Assembly: GCA_920105625.2 (NCBI GenBank)
Contig: OV050033.1
Location: 53,464,780 to 53,528,779, forward strand
Direction of reading: 5' to 3'
From: Clusia tigrina
Lineage: Eukaryota > Arthropoda > Insecta > Diptera > Clusiidae
Length of the DNA stretch: 64,000 bases
Within the stretch, counting starts at the first letter, position 1. Every line of letters starts with the position of its first letter. Under the pieces are notes generated by a model, which saw only the letters and a list, made by a program, of their open reading frames with translations, ran no database searches and was not told where the DNA came from. Below, one piece after another: positions 38,001 to 50,000 of this stretch. A program made the position numbers and the translations under genes.

Positions 38001-41000
38001 TTTGTTCTTAACTTATATTGACAGTATAAAAGGAATGATCCTGTAAGGAGTTAACGAATAAATCATATCTTGGAACCGAAGAAATTATCTTATTAAACAC
38101 ATAAAATGATTGTTACCAAAATTAGATTATTTGCTAATAGTTCGATCACTGGATAGTATCAAGTAATCCTGTAGTTTCATAGCTTAGTTTTATTTCATGT
38201 AGTTTTTTAACAGTAATTCACTTAAGAAATTGTTGACCAAATTCTCATCATTACTCCAGTTTCACAATTTGTTCTTTCAGCTTTATAGCAGTCTTGAATG
38301 TGTCTGCTTCCAAGTTACTACTGAACTGCTGTATTAATGTACAAGTAAACTTCCGTATATTCGTCCTCTGTCCCTTCCTTCCTAAGCGTCCTAAGCGTCT
38401 TCTCCTAAGCGTCAGCTATTATGAATCTCAGAGTGCGACAGAGGACTGTATACGGCAGCTTACTTGTACATTAATACAGAAGAAGGTTGCCAATTACTTT
38501 CAAGTAAGCTATATCCTTGAAACTAATGACAACCTTCTTCTAAGCTTCAGCTATTATGAATCTCAGAGTGCGACAGAGCGCTATATACTCGTACGGCAGC
38601 TTACTCGCTCAGTACTCTGAGACTCATAATATGCTCAAACCTAGAAGAAGGTTGCTAATTACTTTCAAGGACAGTATATCCTAGAAACTAATTGAGAACT
38701 TTCTTCTAAGCTTCAGCTATTATGATTCTCAGAGTGCGACAGAGCAGCTTACTCGTACATTAATGTAGCACTCTAAGATTCATAATATGCTTAAACCTAG
38801 AAGAAGGTTGTCCAAGGACGCTATATTCTTCTTCATTACTTCCAAGTACGCTATAGCCTTGAAACTAATGAAAACCTTCTTCTAGGCTTGAGCATATTAT
38901 AAAAGTCCTTTATGCCTCACATGATGACATAAAGAAGGGACAATATCTCTAATGATTTACAGGAAAGAAATAGGAGCGTTAATAAAAGGCAGATAACAAC
39001 AACAGCTCTTAAATAATGTTATTCAGAAGGTCGCAGATTCAAATCCTGCCCCCCCAGCTTGGTCTCAAAAATGCTTCTTTCTAAAAAAAAATGTCTAGAC
39101 CTCATTTAAATTTAACAGTAATAATTTGAAAGTTCATTCTGGTGGACTCGAGGACAATGAATAAACTATTTTGCCTCAATATTTTCATACATTGGTAGTT
39201 GTACTCGTACTCGTAGTTGAAAGGTCTACTCTCTCAAATACGATATATAATATATTCGTCCACTCATTAAACCCAAATATCCAAATATTGTATATATCAT
39301 ATAATAAATTATACATGTGTATATTCTACCTATACAGTAAAATGATAAAAATTCATCCGGCAAAAGCGATTTCGCATAAAGAAACAAATCATTGATCATT
39401 CGATATCGATGAGGAATGTTTAAAGAAACAAAAATATCAGAACGAAAGATTACGAGGGAACAAAAACTGCCAGGCAACTGAAATTGTAGCAAACTGAGGA
39501 CTTCAATTTCTCTGGTTACATGTCGGTGAACATCTCTAATAGAGAGTGCGGACTATATGGCGAATGACTGCTGACTGCAGATGCAAACTTAGCCTTAGCT
39601 TAGCCTGACATGGTTGTTGGCTTTTTGTATTTATTTAATTGTTACAGCCCCGGCAACATTGTTTCTGAGTTGTTTTAAAATTAAATGGGGTGAAAGGAAA
39701 CATGCAAGCAAAGAGTTGTTAAAATGAAATTGATATAATTTTCTCTGCAATGTAAATAAAGAGTTGTTGAAAAGAAATTAATGGAGACAATTGAGCGTAA
39801 AATATTTATTTTGGGTAATATCTTTACACCTTTTATATTGGGTGACTTTTTCCACCTCTTTAACCCTTATGTTCAATCCTTGTGTCATCGTTAATCAATG
39901 TGGTGATATAAAATGTACAGAGTAGTTTATTACTCTTAACGATTTGTACGGCGAAGTGACGCAACAAACCAAATAAGAATATGACCTACAAATGTTTTTG
40001 AAAAGTGGATTTATTCTCTTTTCAAATTTATCGGTTCTATTGAAGGGAGAAGAACAAAGAGAGGTGGAAAAATGTTCATCAATTGATATTCAATGCCATG
40101 TTTGTGGTAACCCAACTTAAACAAATAATTGGTGATGATTCATAATTCAATTGAATCGTCGTTGTCATCTGTTTCCATAACGTTCAAGAATTTAATTGTT
40201 GCCGGCCTCCATGGTGTAGTGGTAAGTATGCTAGACCCGCTCTCGGGGGTCGTGGGTTGAAATCCTGCTCCAAGCATGGTCTGACAAATGTTTGCTTCGT
40301 AATATTTTCCTCCTCAATTCGTTGCCAGTACTCATTCCCCCAACCCCATACAGAATTTATTATGGTGCAAGGTATAATAATAATAATAAATTGTTACTGT
40401 CGTTCTCGAGTTTTCGCTTCTATTTCCTTCGAGTGATCATTTTTCCTTAATTATCTAGTTTATATGAGAGCCTGGTTTGAATTGAGCCATTCCAAGAGGG
40501 TTCTTTATTAATGTGTTTATGTGCAAAGATTGCGGTTCAATGTGACTTCAATTTCTTTCCAAAATGTGACAGTAGAGTCACAGAGTTTCGTAAATCGACT
40601 GATTGAATTTTACAGAGTTCTCATTTCTCGACTTACTCACATAGAAATGTGAGAAAATACTTCCAAGGCGTCAAATCATGCTCATACGAGTATGAGCGCA
40701 CAAGGCCGTCAGAAAGAGCGACTTCACCAGATGTTGTTGTTGCTGTGATTTTAGGTTGGAGTTGTGAGTTTGGGGGTGGAGTTGTGAGCTGTGAGTTGTG
40801 GCTGCAGAATCGAACGCAACTTCTATGAACTTTGCGTAACTTCGTATACATATTTTACTATGCGAAGAGCCTAAATCAGTTCGACTAATAAAAAATCACT
40901 GCAGCAGGATTTTTCCATGGCCCTGCTCTCCTAGAGACCACAGTCTGACTCAAAATATTAGCGCATTGCCAAAAGGTAAACACATTTCATTAGCAAACCA

Positions 41001-44000
41001 TGATAATTCTTTGCCTTCAACCTTCTGCCATCTTACTCCGTTGATCTATTCTGCATAAGCGAAACAAGTCTTGAACGCCATCTTTAATTTATACAAGAAT
41101 ATGTTATTTGTAAGGATATTTGTTAGAATATTTATTTGTAGCAATATTTTTCTGGGTGGCTTTAAGGAGCGCTAAAGGAAACTGCTCATTTAAACTCAAC
41201 TGTTGTATTTATCGTTATCCTTTTCTCCACAAACTTAAAACTTACTAGTCATGCGATCCCAAACACTTGGCTTGGCTTTTATATGACGTAAGTGCTCCTA
41301 TCTGCCTACTTTGATTTTCTGCACATTCATTTCCTTCTCATTAACAGCACACGCTCCACCGTTTTAGTTTCAATGTGGGTCATGCAGATGCCTCAACATT
41401 ATGTAATATCCCTATAAGTGTGCCGCTCTGGTGTTTCTCCTCCATAATCCTCCAGCAATCTTAATAAATGTGTAAGCACGCTTCAAACCTATTTTCAATG
41501 TACTTAAGTATTTATTCTGCTACCGTTTTACAACCTTTTTAAATTATTATCTCCTCAATAATCACTGCTGCATGCCTCTGGCACAGCCGTGCTCTCCACG
41601 AGACCACGCCACTCTTACTCAATATTACCACTTTATTAAAAGTTAAATTCATCCCATTTGGGAGCCATGCAAATTGTACCAACTTCTCGGCAACATTGGA
41701 GTACGTGACTTGGCGCTCAGTTCCACTTTAATGTCATTGTAAGTGGCGCCGCGTCGGATGCAATTCTGCACGCTCCCAAATGCAAACTAAACGACGTTCG
41801 AGCCACACAGCCGCTTATTGAGTATCCTTGTGCGTAATGCGAGGAGATGTGAATTTTTCTTTAAAAAGAAATCACGTACTTGTAAGGTGAAAATAGTACT
41901 TACCTGTCTACTCTGCAAGTAGTGTTCGTTGAGGGTGGCGCAGTAATTCAGGATAGTTTTAAAAGGATACCATTAAAAAAGAGCAAAATTGCCAGTTAGT
42001 TGCGACTAATAAACGAAACGATGCTGTTGAGGGTGAAAAATGGGTATTATGGTTCACAAGGCGGGAGGTGTTGAACTCTAAACTGAGTTCGGTATTAGGA
42101 GTGAGAGTGCAGTGGGCAGTGACCTCTCCGGGGCGGTACTGAACTGGGAGCAGCGGAAATCGCTTACTGGATTTTATCGTGTAAAGAATTATGCGTTTCA
42201 AAGCTATGTAAAAAATTGCGATGGAATACAAAGTTATGAATGAACACTTTCTTCAAGATTTCTGCTGTGATACCCCATATTGTTTGATGTTTTGTTTGTC
42301 TTAAGAATAGTGGGAATATTGTTTAACCTTGGGAAGAGAAGAACGTGAGGAGTATGATTTTTATAAAGATATTTATATAATTTATCGTCTGAGTTCATGT
42401 TCCTGTGCTAGAGAACTTCTTCATTATCTGATTTTTATATGGATACATCTTCAAGAGTTTCACCAATCTACTCTGAAGAGATTTTCTCATTTTATTCAAT
42501 AGTGTAGAAATCCCTCAACACTTTTGGATACAATTAAGATATCAACAGACCGGTCTCAGTTTCCTGTGTGCCTGGTTGTGGTTTATTTTCAATACGTTGA
42601 GTTCATTCAAATTTGTGGTCCTATATCGCAAACCCACACTGGACAGTCTGTGCAAATTTCGCCACTGCTATGAGAATTAGGCAAAATATTGTTGTCCTCA
42701 TACTTTCGGAAGCAGGCCATCCTTGCAAGAAGAACATATTTTTGAGGGTAATAATGAGACTAAGCAGGAATTCCAAACGAATTCCGAGTAGTTGTCAGAT
42801 AATTATAACTTCATAAAAGGTATGGTAGAAGTGTTTCTGCACCTGGTGTTTCTGTACCCGGTGTTTCTGCACCCGGTGTTTCTATACCCGGTGTTTCTGC
42901 ACCCGGTGTTTCTGCACCCGGTGTTTCTGCACCCGGTGTTTCTGCACCCGGTGTTTCTGCACCCGGTGTTTCTGCACCCGGTGTTTCTGCACCCGGTGTT
43001 TCTGCACCCGGTGTTTCTGTACCCGGGAGCCGTAGTTTAGGGTATGCTCAAATCACACTTGAATTGTTTCGAAAGAACAGTGTCATAATTTTGCTACTGC
43101 GGTCTTACACTAACTATTCCTCCTTCTATGATTATATCCTTATTTATATGTAATTGTCAGATTAGGTTTGGAAGAAGTAAAACAGTCAATTATAACTGGG
43201 TTACAGACGTTTGTAAACCACCAGAAACAGCCAGTGCCATAATTCAATGCAACCAAAGCCTTCGACTCAAAGAGTAAAAGATTTACAAAGAAGCTTTTCG
43301 AGACCGTACCACAAGCGTCCCCACTTACCCACTGCTTACCAAGAGATCAAGAAGGCGCCAACAGGGTCAATTATTTACCTGAAATCTAACTATCTAATCT
43401 AAAAGATTAATTGTTTATCATGTTATAAGAAGAGAATTAGGATATTCTCCATTCTCAGTGTAGCTTCAGAATTTCATGTGAAATAAAATTTCACACAAAA
43501 AATTCGGAATCCTTGTTAAAATTATGTCCATGTTTTCACTCCTTTGAAACCCTTGTTTACTTATGTGTTCAAATTGCTTTTAAAGACAAATCTATTTACA
43601 ACATTAAATGACTATTTTCGCTAAATATGGTATCAGAATGGCATAACAAAATAATACGGGCACAAGTGACCATCCTGGGCACATGTGGCTCATTGTCAAT
43701 CTGGCACTTTCAACAAATTTCCCTGTGACTATTGTCCGCAGCAGTGAAAGCCGTTTAGAAGCAATAAATGCAAGCAGTACCAAGCCAAGGGAATATAAAA
43801 TCTAATAAACATGCTGACACCCAAAGGGAAAAGTTCGAAAAAGACATAAAAAATGTAAAATTAAGTCTTGAGTTTGTCAGGATATTATCACACTATCAAT
43901 ACGTTTGTTCTCAGAGAATTGAATTTGTTTGCTCTTTTCGAAGAGGCTCATTACCAAGATTGTGGTCTTGCTACTTCTCTCGAAGAAAGATAGCCAACTA

Positions 44001-47000
44001 AAACTATATTATTCATTATATCACATTATATAATGCGGAAGAATTTCACCCGAACGCGGGTTACTATTTCTGAATGCTGATTGTATTTACTTGTACAAGG
44101 TGGATTCCAAACTAAACAGGACTCTTTAAAAATAAGAAAAACAAAGTGTCTGTAGCAAAACCAATGTTTAAAATAGTTCCCTTCCGACAATATGGCGATT
44201 TAAGTGTTCTAAAAGCATATCGAATCAGTGCTGAGATGTCCTTCAGGGTGTCGGTACAAGCATTTTGAATGGCTTTTACGTCCACAAATCGCTTTCCTTT
44301 CATTGGCAAATGTTTTTTTCCGAAAACGTAAAAGTCGCACGGTGCCAAATTAGGCGAATGCGGGGAGTGGATGACATTTACATTGCCAATAGAAGGCCTC
44401 ACTAGAAATACCTAATTTTGAAGTCCTTTTTCTGCACCTTGTACTTCATGGGGGCTTCGAGCGATATTAATATTGGAGAAAGTAGAAAGCGGCATTTTGG
44501 ACTGTTCGGACATTTAGTTCCCATGCAATGTCGCTTCATAATTTTGTTGATAAATCACAGTAATTTGGATGAGATTGTTTCTTTAAACTACCTCCACGTG
44601 GTTCCCTGATAAAAACTGTTTTTGTAAACCCCGAGACATGCAATTGACAGTTTTTATTACCATATTTAATTAAGTTGGCATTTTTCTTTATTTCATTTGT
44701 TGTTTTAATTTTAAAGTTACCGATATCCTGTCATAATTTCGTACAATTTTTTCCTGGGTAGTGGTGGAATTGTTTTGTCTTTTACTATGTTCACTTAAGG
44801 ATATCCTTTTATTTTTATGCAAACACTACAGTTTGCCGCAGCCCTACCTCTCACACACAGTCGAACTCAAGCACAGCCGTATTCACATACACACATACAC
44901 ACAAATACACTCAGATACAAAACACACACTCAAACCACATTCAATCATATACACACAGCCACTCAGAAGCTAACGAGGGAAACGCTCGATTTCCTCTTCT
45001 CCTACTACTTTTTTCTTTTTGGTTTATTTCAAAGAATGGGAAGTTCCGCTTTATCACAACGTCGCCTCAGTGCACGGATGCTGCTCCATACAGCCAGCAT
45101 AAGCACCTTTTGCACGCACAAGGAAAATATGTGGAAAAAGCAGTGATGGGAAGGGGAACAAAAAACATTGCCAAATGGAATTTACAGTTGAACAGACATG
45201 CCATATATTAACTCAGGAAAAAGTTTTAAATGAAATACCAGCGCTCTTTTTATGTAAAGCAAAAAGCGCACATTTAACCGCCCATTATCATCGCAGGTGA
45301 ATATGTGGGCAATAATTCTTTAAAGCAGGTTTGCAGTCGAAAACAGTTGAATTATTTCATGCCAACTGCAACTGTGGCCACAACAACCTCTGAAAAAAGG
45401 CAGGTTTTATAGTGAATATAATTTTACATGCATATCCTGTTCCAACGTATGCAATTCGAAGTTCGAATTTTACCATCAACCGCTCCTTGGTGTATTTTTG
45501 TGGTGTTGTAAAACAAAATGTTTTTCTGGACTGCCTCAGTTTAAGTTTCATATTGCAATAATTATTACTGCATTCGTGTTTAATGCATTCATTTTTCTTA
45601 TATGAGCCGGGTTCCTTACGCCACCCTTGTTACTCGCTTGCTAAAATAACGACACAATCGTTAAGTATTTGCTTTCTGGAAAGTTTTGCAGTACTGCCAG
45701 CAAATCTACTGTCAATATTTGATGCTTTCTTTATATGAGAACAGTTTTATTCCATCCACAAACCACAAAAAGACACGAAGTTGCATAAGCAAATCAATCC
45801 TAAATCGTTAAAAATAACGACTTTGTTAAGTGCTGGTTTTTTCAATCTCATACATTTTTCAAAAGGAGAGATATTTAGCAAGTTGGGGCAAATATAAAAA
45901 TTAGCTAGGCTTGTATGAGTGCAAACTATATAAGACGGCACAGAGAAATTATCGCTCTCTCTCTCTAGTTGCTTGAACTGGTAGAGTACTTCCAGTAGAA
46001 GAAGCATACGAGCCACAAAGCCACCTCTGATATATGCAACTTACGAAGATTTGGTTTGAAATAATCCTTGCGTGGCTTCAATTCATGATATTATGATAAA
46101 ATTTGATTGTAACTCCAGGAAATCTGATATTATAGTTTCTTCCTTATTTATTCACGTGACCATAATTGTGGTATTTAACTGTAAAGAGAGTATAATGTGA
46201 TCAGATTTCTTATAACACAAAATTTGTTCACAATGTACTTGTGTTTTATGAACTAAATAAATGTTCTCCATGAATTCCATCTTCCAAATTCCATTGTTCT
46301 TAGCTCTGTACAGTGTCCCGTTATCACAGATAGGGACACTGCTTGATTGATAGACTTGCTCCAATGTCATTCAATGCCTTCTAACGCTGTTGGGGTTTTT
46401 GAAGAAGAGACCCTCGCTAGCTAAGTCAGGACATACATTCCTGGTTCACCTTTCCTAACTGGTTTGATCAAATTATGATCCATTAGTATCAAAAACATAG
46501 CCAGGTTCATTTCGGAATCACATACGAATTATAGCCAGGTTCATATCGGAATCACATCAGGAACACAGCCAAGGTCATATCGGAATCACATAAGGAATCT
46601 AGCCAAGGTCATATCGGAATCACATAAAGAATATAGTCAGGTTCATATCGGAATCACATCAGGGACATAGGCAGACTCATATCTGAATCAAATATGAAAT
46701 ATAACCAGATTCTTATCGGAATCACACAAGGAACAAAGTCAGGTTCATATCGGAATCACATCAGGAACATAACCAGATTTATATCGCTATAACATAAAGA
46801 ACCTAGCCGGAATCACATCACGAACATAACCAGATTTATATCGCAATAACATCAAGCCAGGTTCATACCGGAATCGCAACAGGACAACATCGCAATCACA
46901 ACATGAATATAACCAGGTTCATATTGGAATCACATTAGGAACATAACCTGATTTATATTGGAATCACATAAAGAATATAGTCAGGTTCATCTCGGAATCA

Positions 47001-50000
47001 CATTAGGAACACAGCCTGGTTTATACCAGAATCAAATCAGTAGCATAGTTAGATTCATATCGAAATCACAGCAGGAGTATAACCAGGTTCATATCAGAAC
47101 CACATCAGGAACATAGGCAGGTTCATATTGGAATCACATCAGGAACATTGCCTGATTTATATTGGAATCACATAAGGAATATATGATTCATATCGGAATC
47201 ACATCAGGAACAAGCTCAGGTTCATATCGGAATCACATCAGGAACACAGCCTTGTTTATACCAGAATCAGATCAGTAGCATAGCTAGATTCATATCGCAA
47301 TCACAACATGAGTATAGCCAGGTTCATATTGGAATCACATCAGGAGCATAGGCAGGATCATATTGGAATCACATCAGAAACATTGCCTGGTTTATGTTGG
47401 AATCACAAAAGGAGCATAGCCAGGTTCATAACGGAATTATATCAGGATCATAGCCAGGTTCATACTGGAAAAACAATTGTTCCCCATGCGTCTGATGGGG
47501 GAGTCTTGCACCTCTTTTATGGTATCACAATGAGCATTTAATGGTACTTAAGTGAGCTTTTGTGAAGAAGCCTGGCACTCTAACCTAACCTGTCTCTCTA
47601 TAACAATCGGACACAATTCCCACATCGTTGACATTATTACATTGACTTTTCCAAATTCTAAGCTAAAGTTAGTGTCTTGTGAATCAGACGGCTCTTTTTT
47701 ATACTAATTATAGACATCTGTAAATCAAAATATGTTATTCCAATAAATCAAGATTTTAAGGATCGCAATTCTCTTCTCTTTTTCTTATAACTTCGATTAA
47801 TATGTTGTTTATTCTTACTTATCAATCTGAGGTTAAAATTCCTGGCCATTAATTATGTGAACCAACTGCCCTCGCCTATAATGGAATAAAGTAATCGTAA
47901 TGTTCTTACAAGTAGATTCGTGCCAGCACGAACAAAATCGAAGGACTGCGAATTGACTGTGTGAGCTAAAGGTGTAGAGTGAAAGCAGCAACTGCAACAG
48001 AAACAAAAACTGATAAAGTTGTTTCTGTTCTGTGATCAAATGCTCATTGTCTCTGGTTGAATTTCGTAGTTTCTGTTTGCAAATGTACTGGATTCTGTTT
48101 CCGTTGCCGTTTCTGCTTTGTGGCACTCCGCAGCTTAACTAAAAAAGCCGAAGCGAAAAGCCGACGAGATTCACCGGACCCGAGTGTCAATATCAAAGAA
48201 TGCTTGAAAAGTGTCGTGTTCGTTGCTCGTGAGTCCGTCTTAGCTAAGTTCGTAAGCATACAACTACAAAGGCGCATCGTATACGAGTACTCTTCGTGTC
48301 TTCTTTTGTGTGTAGATGTGGACGATTGCGAGGCTTCAGACATGCTGATGCTGTGCGGTGCAGTTAATGTTAAAATAAAACACACTCTGTTTTAAACAGG
48401 AGTTGCCTGACTGCTCCATGCGTGGGCTTCCTTGGGAAACTATGTGCTCTATTCTAATATTACCTTGAACCTACTCGTAATGTTGCTACCACGTCAGGTT
48501 ATAGAAATTATATCAGTTTTCATACTGCCTTCCCCACTTGTTAATACAATTTTGCTGTGTAAGCCTTTTTCTCCTTTTTTTTTTATCCATTTTTATCCCC
48601 TTTTCAAAGCACAAATATAATCTACCTGAAGTGAAGCGTGATGACTGTGGGTACTTCTCCCACAAGTATACTCATCATTTATTTTGTTTCTATACCAACA
48701 CAACGTAAAAAGCACGAACATAGTTCGTTGAGTGCCTGCATGGGATTGGAAAAATTTAAAGCATAAATCATACCACCACACAGGACGTGAAAATCAATCA
48801 ATCAATACCAATCACTGGAAAATGGTTAAGCCGCAGAAAGGCAAATTGTGGAAATTGAAATTTTAAACCCATTGGCAGCCAAGGTTGAACGTGGAGTTTG
48901 AAATAGAGCAACAATATTTTTCATAACCCAACAAAATTAAATAAAATGAAATTCTTTTTACATAAGAGCACTTTTCTCCGTATAATAAGAATATGTTTTG
49001 TGTGTTGCGAATGCCCTGCCATCATGAGGAACACGCATACACAAGCCCCAAGTGCCTACACTAGCCACCTGAACTTTGTACAAACAATAGATTATTTGCC
49101 ATAAAAATAGAAAAGTTCTCATGGGGCGTAGGATTGTGTATACTCCTACATAAGGATATACGAGTATGTACAACAAAGGGCAGAGAAGGATAGTTTGTGG
49201 AATAAACTAACTGATAATAACTGGAGGGGAGTATCAACTGCAGCCAAGTATGGGGGTTAATCCTTGGAACTTGTTATGGGCAACAACATTTTCACAGCTC
49301 AAATAGCGTTAAATGAAAGAATGCTACTAACTGCTCCCTATATTAGAGGCACGTAAGCGGCATGTCACGATACCATTTTACAAGACTGATATACCCAATC
49401 ATACATGATTGAATATTTAAGGCGTGGTCTTGTTGTTGTTAGTCAGACCTTGGCCAGCAGCTGGTCTTTCCCTTTTAATTACTTTTGTTAGGCTATGGAA
49501 TTCATTTTTTGTCATGCCATGCTGTGAGCAGATATAATAACATATAATTGTAAAACAAAGATAAAGACCGAACATGAGAAGTGGCTTAGGAGAACATATT
49601 GAAGGTCTGCTTGCTCATTACCCAATAATTAATATACAGAGGTCTATTACAAATTGCGTAACTATCCTTTAAGTACGCTTAAGAACTTTATTCAATGTAA
49701 TTTGCTCTATATAAAAAAGTTAGTTTATCATATTGTGACGTCACAACAGCACCAAAGAGAGCGGGTTTAAGTGCCTAAGATTTGAAAGCCACAATCTTAT
49801 ATTCCATCGTTCGTACCAAAATGATAGTGAATATGATAATGAAATGAATGATTATATATTTGATGGTATTGAGGGAATATTGTAAGTCAATTTAATATTC
49901 GACATATTTCCAATATTAAACAAGAAGTGAATTTGTATTGACGTCAATATTTATTTGTCGTAAAGAGCAATATCCGTATTAATTACAGGATCCTTTTAAA

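Noticed and set aside
40203..40275. Functional tRNA gene
   Set aside because: A and B boxes are present, but the acceptor arms do not pair and the sequence continues into a SINE-like body with an A-rich tail.
42792..43040. VFLHP-repeat protein
   Set aside because: The frame exists only because the 15-bp minisatellite has a length divisible by three.
48044..48395. Two overlapping ~112-codon proteins on opposite strands
   Set aside because: No family features; more likely a GC-rich untranslated or regulatory block.
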